Assembly: GCF_021044425.1 (NCBI RefSeq)
Contig: NZ_JAJNEC010000005.1
Coordinates: 1,116,001 to 1,180,000 of the forward strand
DNA length: 64,000 bases
Reading direction: 5' to 3'
Source: Niabella pedocola
GTDB lineage: Bacteria; Bacteroidota; Bacteroidia; Chitinophagales; Chitinophagaceae
How positions within the stretch are numbered: position 1 is the first letter of the stretch; every line of letters starts with the position of its first letter. Positions 17,925 through 26,094 of the stretch are shown here, in pieces. The translations under genes and the position numbers were made by a program. Under the pieces are notes generated by a model that made no database searches, was not told where the DNA came from, and saw only the letters and a list, made by a program, of their open reading frames with translations.

Positions 17925-18980
17925 CTATTTCTTCAACCAAAGGATCACCAATGCGGTAATGATCATATTGGCCAGTGCCAGCGGTATGAGGCGTTTCCAG
18001 CCCAGGTGCATCAGCTGATCGAAGCGGAAACGCGGGATGGTCCAGCGGATCCACATAAATACAAATACAAAGAACAGCGCCTTGGCCATCAGGGTAAGGA
18101 AGGTAAGCAGTGCCACCCAGTTTTCCCCGATATGCTGTGCCAGGCTCACCTCATTTACGAACGGGATATCGTACCCGCCAAAATACAGGGTGGCCATGAT
18201 CACGCCGCTGATGAACATATTAATATATTCTGCAAACAGATAGAAGCCCAGCTTCATACTGGAATACTCCTGGTGATACCCGAAGTTCAGCTCATTTTCT
18301 GCCTCCGGAAGGTCAAAAGGCGTACGGTTTGTTTCTGCCAGCGCACAGATAAAAAAGATAATAAAGCCAATGGGCTGGTAAACGATATTCCAAACGGAAT
18401 TGTATTGCTCGCCTACAATAACGCTCATCTGCAACGAACCGGTGAGCATCAGTACCGCAATCAGCGACAGACCCATAGCCAGTTCATACGAAACCATCTG
18501 CGAAGCTCCCCGGATGGCAGCCAGCAGCGAGAATTTATTGTTGGAGGCCCATCCGCCCAGCATAATACCATAAACACCCAGGCTCACTACTCCAAATACA
18601 TAAAGGATACCGATGTTTACATCCGCTACCTGCAGCGGAACCTGGCGGTTACCGATATTCATTGTAGCGCCCCAGGGAATGACCGCGCTGGTCAGCAGGG
18701 CAGTAACCATTGCCAGCAGGGGCCCCAGGATGAATAAGAATTTTGAAGAAGCCAGGGGAATGATCTCTTCTTTGAAAAAGAGCTTTCCGCCATCGGCCAG
18801 CGGCTGCAGCAATCCCAGGGGGCCCGCCCTGTTGGGACCGATACGGTCCTGTATAAAGGCCGCAACCTTCCGCTCACCGTAAGTAGCATACATGGCCACT
18901 ACCATCGATAAGGTAACAATGGCAGCGATCAGCACCAGTTTCTCAATAATAAAAATCCAATCAATAGCCAGTAAGTACAT
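17925..18980 (-). CDS. nuoH: NADH-quinone oxidoreductase subunit H
   Basis: Membrane subunit of complex I that links the hydrophilic arm to the membrane arm and forms part of the quinone chamber (351 residues, eight helices). Signatures seen are YGERKVAAFIQDRIGPNRAGPLG near residues 29-51 and AETNRTPFDLPEAENELNFGYHQEYSSMKL near 215-245, the glutamate-rich loop facing quinone. The gap to nuoG is 18 bases. Confidence 0.95.
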   Translation of the reverse strand: MYLLAIDWIFIIEKLVLIAAIVTLSMVVAMYATYGERKVAAFIQDRIGPNRAGPLGLLQPLADGGKLFFKEEIIPLASSKFLFILGPLLAMVTALLTSAVIPWGATMNIGNRQVPLQVADVNIGILYVFGVVSLGVYGIMLGGWASNNKFSLLAAIRGASQMVSYELAMGLSLIAVLMLTGSLQMSVIVGEQYNSVWNIVYQPIGFIIFFICALAETNRTPFDLPEAENELNFGYHQEYSSMKLGFYLFAEYINMFISGVIMATLYFGGYDIPFVNEVSLAQHIGENWVALLTFLTLMAKALFFVFVFMWIRWTIPRFRFDQLMHLGWKRLIPLALANMIITALVILWLKK

Positions 18981-18998
18981 GTTAAAAAATATAGCTTG

Positions 18999-20144
18999 TT
19001 AATCTTTCTTTTCTTCGATCATTTTCTTTCCGTTGAAGACCGCGCCCGTTGCCGGTCCGGGAATCTTGCTGAGGTCTACGGCCGGGTCGTTCACGTCGCT
19101 GATGCTGTGGATGTCCATTAACAGCTTCGGCGCGCGGCCACCCATCACCTCGCTGATGGTTTCCTTTGGCCGGTCCAGCACCTCATAGTGGTTGGTACCA
19201 ATTACCGAATGCCGGGCTACTTTCATAGGGCCTTCAATTACCCAATCTTTGATGTCTTTCTTTTCAAAGCGGCATTCGTTGCAGATCCAGCCGGTTTTGC
19301 CATCCTCCGTAGGTAATATTTCTCCCCACTGGTCTTTCCGCGCTGTTACCCGTAATACTTCATTGCCCCGCTCCCATAGCGTAACCTTGCCGCAACAGGT
19401 TGGACAATCGCGATGTGCATCTACCGGTTTGGTAAACCACACCCGGTTTTTAAAACGGAATGTTTTATCGGTTAAGGCACCCACCGGGCATACATCGATC
19501 ACGTTACCGATAAATTCATTGTCTAGCGATTTTTCAATATATGTTGCAATCTCGGCATGATCGCCCCGGTCCAGCACCCCGTGCTGCCGCTTGTTGGTAA
19601 GCTGGTCTGCCGTAAATACACAACGGTAGCAAAGAATGCAACGCGTCATATGCAGCTGGATGTATTTACCCAGGTTGTGCTTTTTAAAATTGCGCCGTTT
19701 AAATTCATAGCGGGTACCGGCCTTGCCATGTTCATAGCTCAGATCCTGTAAGTGGCATTCTCCCGCCTGGTCGCAAACGGGGCAATCCAGCGGATGATTG
19801 ATGAGCAGGAACTCTACCACACTGTTGCGGGCGTTGATCACCCGTTCACTGGTAATGCTCTTTACCTCCATTCCATCCATAACGGTGGTACGGCAACTGG
19901 CCACCAGCTTGGGCATGGGGCGCGGATCTTTTTCTGAACCCTTGCTTACCTCTACAAGGCAGGTACGGCATTTACCACCACTACCCTTTAGCGGTGTGTA
20001 AAAGCACATGGCCGGGGGTGTTACATCCCCTCCAATACTTCTTGCGGCCTGCAAAATGGTGGTGCCGGGCGGCACTTCCAGGGTAACATTATCGATGGTT
20101 ACCTTAAAATTTGCAGGTGGTTCTTGTTTTATTTCGTCTGCCAT
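18999..20144 (-). CDS. nuoG: NADH-quinone oxidoreductase subunit G, short form
   Basis: Iron-sulfur subunit of complex I's hydrophilic arm. The N-terminal ferredoxin domain has the [2Fe-2S] cysteines (MCFYTPLKGSGGKCRTC and VASCR), then the His/Cys motif NHPLDCPVCDQAGEC, and CILCYRC with a later CPVGALT for a [4Fe-4S] cluster. A further four-cysteine set (CPTCC and WICNEC) lies near residues 245-290. At 381 residues it ends where the long molybdopterin-oxidoreductase-like domain begins in E. coli NuoG (about 900 residues). There is no sign of a frameshift; the last 90 residues are a unique tail. Such short NuoG proteins are known from Bacteroidota complex I. Confidence 0.9.
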   Translation of the reverse strand: MADEIKQEPPANFKVTIDNVTLEVPPGTTILQAARSIGGDVTPPAMCFYTPLKGSGGKCRTCLVEVSKGSEKDPRPMPKLVASCRTTVMDGMEVKSITSERVINARNSVVEFLLINHPLDCPVCDQAGECHLQDLSYEHGKAGTRYEFKRRNFKKHNLGKYIQLHMTRCILCYRCVFTADQLTNKRQHGVLDRGDHAEIATYIEKSLDNEFIGNVIDVCPVGALTDKTFRFKNRVWFTKPVDAHRDCPTCCGKVTLWERGNEVLRVTARKDQWGEILPTEDGKTGWICNECRFEKKDIKDWVIEGPMKVARHSVIGTNHYEVLDRPKETISEVMGGRAPKLLMDIHSISDVNDPAVDLSKIPGPATGAVFNGKKMIEEKKD

Positions 20145-20152
20145 ATTTATTC

Positions 20153-20184
20153 CTCGCAGCGAACGCAGCGGAGCAGCGACGCAG
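20153..20184. repeat. Left inverted repeat of the GxxExxY cassette
   Basis: A 30-32 base GC-rich element beginning CTCGCAGCGAACGCAGCG lies 8 bases upstream of the nuoG ATG. It matches the reverse complement of 20619-20648 at 27 of 30 positions, the first 18 being identical. The two frame the GxxExxY gene exactly. Confidence 0.8.
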
Positions 20185-20187
20185 CTT

Positions 20188-20568
20188 TTATAATTTATTC
20201 ACAATTCTTTTTATCTCATTCTTCAACAGGCTTACATTAAAATTGACCATAACACCAAGTTTAAGATCGGTCAGTTTCAAATATGTAAGCACCTGTTTGT
20301 AATGTACATTGGTACATGCTTCTATGCTTTTCAGTTCAAATAACACAATCTCCTCTACAATTAGATCCGCACGGAATCCAACCTCCATTCGCACTGTTTC
20401 ATGAATCAACGGTATTCCTATTTGTCTTTCAAACGAGATACCCGCTTTTTTCAATTCAAAGCACAATATTTCCTCATACACACTTTCAAATAAACCCGGA
20501 CCGTAGTGCCGGTGAATTTTAAAGCAAAGATCTAAAACCTTGGTTGCTATTTCATTTTCGGTTAACAT
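20188..20568 (-). CDS. GxxExxY family protein inserted in the nuo operon
   Basis: A 126-residue protein of the GxxExxY family (TIGR04256), named for the motif seen here as GLFESVY at residues 25-31. Later segments FRADLIVEEIVLFELKS and the C-terminal LKLGVMVNFNV fit the PD-(D/E)XK nuclease-like pattern (D, then E-x-K) proposed for such proteins; the function of the family is not established. Met20 of the longer open frame is preferred as start because the family homology begins there. The gene lies between nuoF and nuoG and is bounded by inverted repeats, so it is probably an acquired cassette and not part of complex I. Confidence 0.85.
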   Translation of the reverse strand: MLTENEIATKVLDLCFKIHRHYGPGLFESVYEEILCFELKKAGISFERQIGIPLIHETVRMEVGFRADLIVEEIVLFELKSIEACTNVHYKQVLTYLKLTDLKLGVMVNFNVSLLKNEIKRIVNKL

Positions 20569-20618
20569 CTGATTGTTCCTGACGCGCAACAAACTTGCAT
20601 CGGCCCCAAAAACACATC

Positions 20619-20648
20619 GCGTCACTGCCTCGCTGCGTTCGCTGCGAG
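20619..20648. repeat. Right inverted repeat of the GxxExxY cassette
   Basis: Its reverse complement begins CTCGCAGCGAACGCAGCG and matches the left repeat at 27 of 30 positions. It begins 10 bases past the nuoF stop codon. Within each copy the heptamer CGCAGCG occurs twice, separated by AA. No flanking target duplication was seen. Confidence 0.8.
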
Positions 20649-20658
20649 AAACAGTACT

Positions 20659-22020
20659 CTACACCACAGCAGGCTCCGGCACCGGTAACGGATCTGCATA
20701 ATGCGCCAATCCAAAGTTCCGGGTCTGCGCTTCTGCGGCATTGGTGATATGCCACTCAAATTCATCCCTGAAATGACGGATCGCCGCTGCAACCGGCCAA
20801 GCGGCTGCATCACCCAGGGGGCAGATCGTATTTCCCTCAATCTTACTCTGGATATCCCACAACAGATCAATATCACTTATCTTTCCCTGCCCCTGATCCA
20901 GGCGCAGTAATAATTTTTCCATCCAGCCGGTTCCTTCACGGCAGGGAGAACACTGACCGCAGCTTTCATGACGGTAAAAGCGGGCAAGGGTGTACGTATG
21001 TTTCACTACACACTGATCCTCATCCAGCACAATAAAGCCTCCGCTTCCCATCATGGTACCAGTTGCAAATCCACCGTCGGAAAGGCTTTCATAATTCATG
21101 ATCCGCGACTCTCCCTTCGCTGTTTTCAGCAACAGGTTGGCGGGCAAAATAGGAACAGATGATCCACCCGGGATACAGGCCTTCAGGCGTTTACCGTTTT
21201 TGATACCTCCGCACCATTCATCACTATAAATAAACTCCTCAACGGAAATCGTCATGTCGATTTCATAAACCCCCGGTTTATTGATATTTCCACAGGCTGA
21301 GATGAGTTTGGTGCCTGTAGACCGGCCAACCCCGATCTTTGCGTATTCCTCACCACCCATGTTGATAATGGGCACTACAGCAGCCAGTGTTTCTACATTA
21401 TTTACCACCGTAGGACGGTCCCAGGCGCCTTTCACGGCCGGGAACGGAGGCTTGATCCGCGGATTGCCCCGCTTGCCTTCCAGGGATTCGATCAACGCGG
21501 TTTCTTCTCCGCAGATATACGCACCTGCACCCCGCTGCACATAGATCTCACAGTCGAAACCCGTGTTTAAAATATTTTTTCCAAGAAAACCATTGGCCCG
21601 GGCTTCCTCAATCGCCTGCTCCAGGATATCGGGGATCCAGGCATATTCTCCCCGGATATAGATATAGGTAACATTCGATCCGAGCGCATAGCTGGAAACG
21701 ATCAATCCTTCAATCAACAGATGCGGAAGAAACTCCATCAGGTAACGGTCCTTAAAAGTACCCGGTTCGCTTTCATCGGCATTGCACACCAGGTGACGGG
21801 GTACGCCTTCCGGTTTGGCGATAAAGCTCCATTTCATTCCCGTTGGAAACCCCGCACCACCACGGCCTCTTAAACCGCTTTTCTTTACTTCCTCCACCAC
21901 TTCATCCGGCGCCATCTTCAACGCCTTTTCCACACTGCGGTACCCCCCGTTTTTACGGTAGGCATCAAAATAGCGGATGTCCTCGATATGCGCGTTCTCT
22001 AAAAGTAATTTTATTCCCAT
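20659..22020 (-). CDS. nuoF: NADH-quinone oxidoreductase subunit F
   Basis: The NADH-binding, FMN-containing subunit at the tip of complex I (453 residues). SGLRGRGGAGFPTGMKW near residues 48-64 is the NADH/FMN-binding glycine-rich loop, NADESEPGTFKDR follows, then GAGAYICGEETALIESLEG. The N3 [4Fe-4S] cluster ligands are ESCGQCSPCREGT and the later NTICPLGD cysteine. Length and order of motifs are normal. It is separated from nuoE by a VOC-family gene and from nuoG by the GxxExxY cassette. Confidence 0.96.
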   Translation of the reverse strand: MGIKLLLENAHIEDIRYFDAYRKNGGYRSVEKALKMAPDEVVEEVKKSGLRGRGGAGFPTGMKWSFIAKPEGVPRHLVCNADESEPGTFKDRYLMEFLPHLLIEGLIVSSYALGSNVTYIYIRGEYAWIPDILEQAIEEARANGFLGKNILNTGFDCEIYVQRGAGAYICGEETALIESLEGKRGNPRIKPPFPAVKGAWDRPTVVNNVETLAAVVPIINMGGEEYAKIGVGRSTGTKLISACGNINKPGVYEIDMTISVEEFIYSDEWCGGIKNGKRLKACIPGGSSVPILPANLLLKTAKGESRIMNYESLSDGGFATGTMMGSGGFIVLDEDQCVVKHTYTLARFYRHESCGQCSPCREGTGWMEKLLLRLDQGQGKISDIDLLWDIQSKIEGNTICPLGDAAAWPVAAAIRHFRDEFEWHITNAAEAQTRNFGLAHYADPLPVPEPAVV

Positions 22021-22056
22021 TGCTCCGTTTTCCTGTTCAATAATTTGTTTGCCGTA

Positions 22057-22476
22057 TTAATCCTTGGGCTTGTCGTAGTTAAACATCCAGCTGACACCGA
22101 ACCGGTCCGTGATCATCCCGAATTTAGCTCCCCAAAAGGTATCCTGCAACGGCATGGTGATGGTTCCGCCGGCAGCCATTGCATTAAAGGTTTTTACAAT
22201 CGCTTCCTCATCCTCAAAATTCAATGCCAGACTTACATTGGAACCGGAGGTTACCGAAACATCGGGGGGACAATCACTCACCATAAAGTTCAGTGCTCCT
22301 GCATTGAACAAGGCATGCATGATCTTATCCTTATGCGATTCAGGGCTTGGAAAGTCTGCCTGCGTATCTCCAAAGGTTTGACGATGTACTACCTGCCCGC
22401 CCAGCGCCTGCGTATAAAAATCCAGGGCTTCGGCGGCATCCCCGTTAAAATTCAGATATGGAGTAATTGCCTGCAT
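22057..22476 (-). CDS. VOC/PhnB-like glyoxalase-fold protein
   Basis: A 139-residue protein of the vicinal-oxygen-chelate superfamily, PhnB/YjdN type: MQAITPYLNFNGDAAEALDFYTQALGG at the start, HALFNAGALNFMVSD in the middle and DTFWGAKFGMITDRFGVSWMFN near the end, all typical of this subfamily. The members are metal-binding or vestigial-metal proteins of mostly unknown function. The start at 22476 is chosen because the longer frame would overlap nuoE. It lies between nuoE (11-base gap) and nuoF (36-base gap) and would be co-transcribed with complex I, but nothing links it to the enzyme. Confidence 0.85.
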   Translation of the reverse strand: MQAITPYLNFNGDAAEALDFYTQALGGQVVHRQTFGDTQADFPSPESHKDKIMHALFNAGALNFMVSDCPPDVSVTSGSNVSLALNFEDEEAIVKTFNAMAAGGTITMPLQDTFWGAKFGMITDRFGVSWMFNYDKPKD

Positions 22477-22487
22477 GCTTGTATTAT

Positions 22488-22985
22488 TTATTGATTTACC
22501 AATGCCTGGCTTCTGCACTCGGCAATGATCGCATCCACTTTTTCTTTGGTCAGGTGCTCTTTATAAAATTTCCCCATCTGCATCATCGGCGCATAACCGC
22601 AGGCGCCCAGGCATTCTGCTGTTTTCAGGGTAAACAGGCCGTCGGGCGTGGTTTCCCCGGGTTTAATGTCCAGCTTTTCTCCTATATAGGCAACGATATC
22701 ATCGCTTCCCTGGATCATACAGGGACCGGTTTGGCATACCTCGAAAACGTATTTACCTACCGGCTTCAGGTTGTACATCGTATAAAAAGTAGCCACTTCA
22801 TATACTTCGATCGGCTCAATATTCAAAAGCGTTGCTACATAGTCCATTGTTTCCGTGCTCAGCCAGCCAAACACTTCCTGTGCCAGGTGCAGTACCGGCA
22901 GCAAGGCGCTTTTTTGTTTGCCCTGCGGGTACCGGGCTATGATCCGGTTCACTTTATCCAATTGTTCCTGAGAAAACTGTATCAT
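22488..22985 (-). CDS. nuoE: NADH-quinone oxidoreductase subunit E
   Basis: Thioredoxin-fold [2Fe-2S] subunit holding cluster N1a (165 residues). The first cysteine pair is CQTGPC within FEVCQTGPCMIQG and the second is CLGAC within TAECLGACGYAPMMQ, the usual CxxxxC and CxxxC ligands. The helical N-terminal part (QGKQKSALLPVLHLAQEVFGWL) is also conserved. It follows nuoD after 26 bases. Confidence 0.95.
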   Translation of the reverse strand: MIQFSQEQLDKVNRIIARYPQGKQKSALLPVLHLAQEVFGWLSTETMDYVATLLNIEPIEVYEVATFYTMYNLKPVGKYVFEVCQTGPCMIQGSDDIVAYIGEKLDIKPGETTPDGLFTLKTAECLGACGYAPMMQMGKFYKEHLTKEKVDAIIAECRSQALVNQ

Positions 22986-23011
22986 TCTTTTGCTCTATTA
23001 TTAATTTCCGT

Positions 23012-24232
23012 TTAGGCATCCATTTCCCCTGCAATCAGGTTCATAGACGACATTACCACGATCGCATCGCTCAGCATTGCACCCTTTACCATTTCGGCGT
23101 ATGCCTGGTAATAAATAAAACAGGGTCTTCTGAAATGCAGGCGGTAAGGAGTGCGGCCGCCATCGCTGATAAAATAAAAGCCCAACTCACCATTTGCGCC
23201 TTCTACGGCATTGTATACCTCACCGGCCGGCATGTTGATCTCGCCCATGATGATCTTAAAATGCCAGATCAGGGCTTCCATTTTGGTATATACATCCTTC
23301 TTGGGCGGCAGGTAGTATTCCGGAACATCGGCATGATATACGGTAGCTTCCTCGCCTTTCAGGTCGTTCAGTTTTTGCAGGGCCTGCTGAATAATGCGCA
23401 GACTTTGCCACATTTCGCCGTTGCGCACCAGGAACCGGTCATAAGAATCGCCGGTTGAGCCAACGGGAACTTCAAAATCAAATTCTTCATAACGGCTGTA
23501 CGGAGCTACCGCACGCACGTCGTAATCCACCCCCGCCGCCCGGAGGTTGGGCCCGGTAAACCCGTAATTCAGCGCCCGTTCAGCACTGATAGGTCCGGCT
23601 CCGATGGCGCGTTCCATAAAGATCCGGTTACGGGTAAACAGATCTTCAAATTCTTTTAATACAGCGGGATATTCCTTTAAAAACCGCTCGATCTTTTCAA
23701 AGGCGGTATTGGTAAAATCACGCTCAAAACCACCGATACGGCCGATATTGGTTGTCAAACGGGAACCGCAGATCTCTTCGTAGATTTCATACACCAGCTC
23801 CCGGTATTGCATTACATATAAGAACCCGGTATAGGCGCCACTGTCTACCCCCATAATAGAGTTGCAGATCAGGTGGTCCGTGATCCGCGCCAGTTCCATA
23901 ATAATTACGCGCAGATAATCGACCCGTTTGGGAACCTGTACCTTTAATAATTTTTCGCAGGTGAGGTGCCAGCCCATATTGTTGATGGGGGCCGAGCAAT
24001 AATTTAAGCGGTCTGTAAGCGGTGTGATCTGGTATAAGGACCGGCGCTCGGCAATTTTCTCAAATGCCCTGTGAATATAGCCCACCGTAGAATCAGCGGC
24101 AACGATCTTTTCACCATCCAGTTCGATAATGTTCTGAAAAACCCCGTGGGTAGCCGGGTGCGTGGGACCCAGATTTAATGTAGTTGTCTGCTTCTCGATA
24201 CTACCGCTCGGTAATAATACATTGTCGCTCAT
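23012..24232 (-). CDS. nuoD: NADH-quinone oxidoreductase subunit D
   Basis: The 49-kDa-type subunit, related to the large subunit of [NiFe] hydrogenases, forming the quinone-binding cavity with NuoB (406 residues). LNLGPTHPATHGVFQ near residues 19-33 carries the quinone-contacting histidines, followed by GYIHRAFEKIAE. The sequence continues through RVDYLRVIIMELARI to the C-terminal YRLHFRRPCFIYYQ. NuoC and NuoD are separate genes here, unlike the fused E. coli NuoCD. Confidence 0.96.
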   Translation of the reverse strand: MSDNVLLPSGSIEKQTTTLNLGPTHPATHGVFQNIIELDGEKIVAADSTVGYIHRAFEKIAERRSLYQITPLTDRLNYCSAPINNMGWHLTCEKLLKVQVPKRVDYLRVIIMELARITDHLICNSIMGVDSGAYTGFLYVMQYRELVYEIYEEICGSRLTTNIGRIGGFERDFTNTAFEKIERFLKEYPAVLKEFEDLFTRNRIFMERAIGAGPISAERALNYGFTGPNLRAAGVDYDVRAVAPYSRYEEFDFEVPVGSTGDSYDRFLVRNGEMWQSLRIIQQALQKLNDLKGEEATVYHADVPEYYLPPKKDVYTKMEALIWHFKIIMGEINMPAGEVYNAVEGANGELGFYFISDGGRTPYRLHFRRPCFIYYQAYAEMVKGAMLSDAIVVMSSMNLIAGEMDA

Positions 24233-24304
24233 AATCTATATTCGATATAACCGTTCAAAATTGTGGTGCGTTACCAACCACCAACTTCAAGCTTAAAACT
24301 TTTT

Positions 24305-24808
24305 TTACCTTCCGAACATTTCATCGTCCTTATCGATACGGCTTTGGTCTTCCAGCGGATACTCTTTCCGCATGGGAAAATAGTCCATTTCCTCCACATT
24401 CAGGATCCGTTTCAGGTTGGGATGCCCGATGAAATTGACCCCGTAAAAATCGTAGGTTTCCCGTTCCATCCAGTTGGCACCCGCAAAAATACCGGTGGCT
24501 GTATATACGTCAGGTTTTGCAATGCTGGTAAATACTTTATACCGGATCCGTACGTTTTCCCGCATATTGTGCAGGTGATATACCACCGCTATTTCCTGTC
24601 CTTTATTATCCGGGTAATGCACACCGCAGAGATCCGTCAAAAACCCGAACTGCAGCGTTTCCTCCTCTACCAGGAAGTTCAGCACCTTCAGGTTTAGTTC
24701 CTTGTCTGACCGGAAACTTAATACCCCATACTGCTCTTCGAACCCGGTGACCTGATCACCAAATTTCGCTGCCAGCTTTTCCTTTATATATTCGTTGCTC
24801 AATGCCAT
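24305..24808 (-). CDS. nuoC: NADH-quinone oxidoreductase subunit C
   Basis: The 30-kDa-type subunit (167 residues from MALSNEYIKEKL), a hydrophilic-arm scaffold protein that contacts NuoD. The diagnostic stretch is NWMERETYDFYGVNFIGHPNLKRIL near residues 115-140, and it ends in the conserved DEMFGR. The 22 codons open upstream match the AT-rich gap and not the family, so Met at 24808 is preferred. Confidence 0.93.
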   Translation of the reverse strand: MALSNEYIKEKLAAKFGDQVTGFEEQYGVLSFRSDKELNLKVLNFLVEEETLQFGFLTDLCGVHYPDNKGQEIAVVYHLHNMRENVRIRYKVFTSIAKPDVYTATGIFAGANWMERETYDFYGVNFIGHPNLKRILNVEEMDYFPMRKEYPLEDQSRIDKDDEMFGR

Positions 24809-24821
24809 TATTCTAATTTGA

Positions 24822-24928
24822 AAATTTTTAATTTGAGAATTTGAGAATGAGGGCCCACAATCATAAACTTCCAAAATCCAGGAATAACAAGATCCTGTCT
24901 CATTTTCAAATCTTCAAATTTTCAAATC
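24822..24928. repeat. Low-complexity AATTTGAGAATTTG tract between nuoB and nuoC
   Basis: AT-rich direct repeats of an 8-9 base word (AATTTGAA, AATTTGAG, and on the far side TTCAAATC) occupy this operon gap, the two ends being roughly complementary to one another. No gene is visible. Confidence 0.6.
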
Positions 24929-24931
24929 TAT

Positions 24932-25513
24932 TTATTGTATCCCGTAACTTTCCAATAATGCTTTATACTGCTCGCTGTTCCGTCTTCTGAGGCTTTCCTT
25001 ACCCACCAGGTCCTGGATGCGCATCAACCCGTCCAGGATCGCTTCCGGTCTGGGAGGGCATCCCGGAACATATACATCTACCGGCACTACCTGGTCAATT
25101 CCCTGCAATACGCTGTAGGTATCGAAGATCCCCCCGCTGCTGGCGCAGGCACCAACGGCAATTACCCAGCGAGGTTCGGCCATTTGGAGATACACCTGTT
25201 TTACCACCGGGCCCATTTTTTTTGCGATCGTACCCATTACCATCAGCAGGTCGCACTGGCGGGGTGAAAATCCCACCCGCTCACTTCCAAACCGCGCAAT
25301 GTCGTAGGTAGCGCCCATGGTGGCCATAAATTCAATACCGCAACAGGAAGTGGCAAAAGGCAGGGGCCATAAGGAATTCTTACGGGCCAACCCGATGACA
25401 TTATCCAGTGTTGTTGCAAAAAAACCCTGTCCCTGGTGCCCCTCGGGCATGTCTACCATGCTGATATCGGCCTCCAGCGGCTTTTTCTTAATATTATATG
25501 ATACCGGTCTCAT
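24932..25513 (-). CDS. nuoB: NADH-quinone oxidoreductase subunit B
   Basis: Carries the terminal [4Fe-4S] cluster N2 that reduces quinone (193 residues). The tandem cysteines are in FATSCCGIEF, and the other two ligands in GACASSGG and VPGCPPRPEA, all intact. The start MRPVSYNIKKK is preferred to an ATG 21 codons upstream, which lies in low-complexity DNA. Confidence 0.95.
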   Translation of the reverse strand: MRPVSYNIKKKPLEADISMVDMPEGHQGQGFFATTLDNVIGLARKNSLWPLPFATSCCGIEFMATMGATYDIARFGSERVGFSPRQCDLLMVMGTIAKKMGPVVKQVYLQMAEPRWVIAVGACASSGGIFDTYSVLQGIDQVVPVDVYVPGCPPRPEAILDGLMRIQDLVGKESLRRRNSEQYKALLESYGIQ

Positions 25514-25582
25514 AAATTTTGAATTTGAAGATTTGAAGATTTGAAAATGGCCATCGGCACATTCACCTATTTTCAAATTATT
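25514..25582. repeat. Low-complexity GATTTGAA tract between nuoA and nuoB
   Basis: Direct copies of GATTTGAA/GAATTTGAA occupy the left part and TTTTCAAATTATTACA the right part of the 72-base gap. It is the same type of sequence as in the other operon gaps and has no gene. Confidence 0.55.
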
Positions 25583-25585
25583 ACA

Positions 25586-25978
25586 TTAATCCTCCCACTT
25601 CAATGCTCCGCGTCGGATGATATAAATAAACCCACAGAGGAAAAAGGCCACAAACATCAGAACCGCGTAAAACCCGCCCCAGCCCAATTCTTTAAAATTG
25701 ACTGCGTAGGGGTAAAAAAAGATCACCTCTACATCAAACAATACAAAAAGAATGGCGGTTAGGAAGTACTTGATTGCAATGGGCTGACGCGCCTCCCCGT
25801 GCGATTCGATACCACTGGCAAAGTTTTGCAGTTTATCGGAGGTCCGTCTTTTGGGTCCCAGCAGGTGGGTAACACCCATCAGGGTAACGATCATTCCCGC
25901 CGCAAATAACAGTTGTAAACCAATGGGCAGGTAGGAGCCTGATGTATCTAAATTCGTCTGTATAGCTAAATTTATCAT
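25586..25978 (-). CDS. nuoA: NADH-quinone oxidoreductase subunit A
   Basis: Membrane subunit homologous to ND3 (130 residues). Three helices lie at about 20-42, 75-98 and 102-122. Between the first two is the quinone-facing loop, with YESG-like sequence represented here by NFASGIESHGEARQPIAIKYFLTAILFVLFDVEVIFFYPYAVNF-type features (the acidic FDVEVIFFYP segment is conserved). A longer frame to 26047 exists, but MINLAIQTNL at 25978 gives a normal N-terminus. First gene of the operon. Confidence 0.93.
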   Translation of the reverse strand: MINLAIQTNLDTSGSYLPIGLQLLFAAGMIVTLMGVTHLLGPKRRTSDKLQNFASGIESHGEARQPIAIKYFLTAILFVLFDVEVIFFYPYAVNFKELGWGGFYAVLMFVAFFLCGFIYIIRRGALKWED

Positions 25979-25995
25979 CTCAATTATGCAATAAG

Positions 25996-26003
25996 CAAAA
26001 ATA
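25996..26003 (-). promoter_or_regulatory. Possible -7 element of the nuo operon
   Basis: TATTTTTG on the minus strand, 18 bases upstream of the preferred nuoA ATG, matches TAnnTTTG. A TTTG lies only 14 bases further upstream, which is shorter than the usual spacing, so the -33 element is unclear. Confidence 0.35.
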
Positions 26004-26045
26004 AGGTAACCATTTAACAAATCCTTTTTTTGAATGCTAAAAAGC

Positions 26046-26075
26046 AAACAGCCCCGAAAAATTCCGGAGCTGTTT
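26046..26075 (-). terminator. Terminator between the TPR gene and the nuo operon
   Basis: The arms AAACAGC and GCTGTTT enclose a further short CCG/CGG pairing and a loop, 20 bases after the TPR gene's stop codon on the minus strand, followed by TTTGCTTTTT. It isolates nuoA from its upstream neighbour. Confidence 0.65.
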
Positions 26076-26094
26076 TTATCTGAAAAATTTAAGA

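Noticed and set aside
17385..18737. 450-codon plus-strand frame opposite nuoI and nuoH
   Set aside because: It spans two solidly assigned complex I genes and the gap between them, with no recognisable domain.
20188..20568. GxxExxY gene as a complex I accessory subunit
   Set aside because: Its family is scattered over unrelated loci and its inverted-repeat frame points to insertion.
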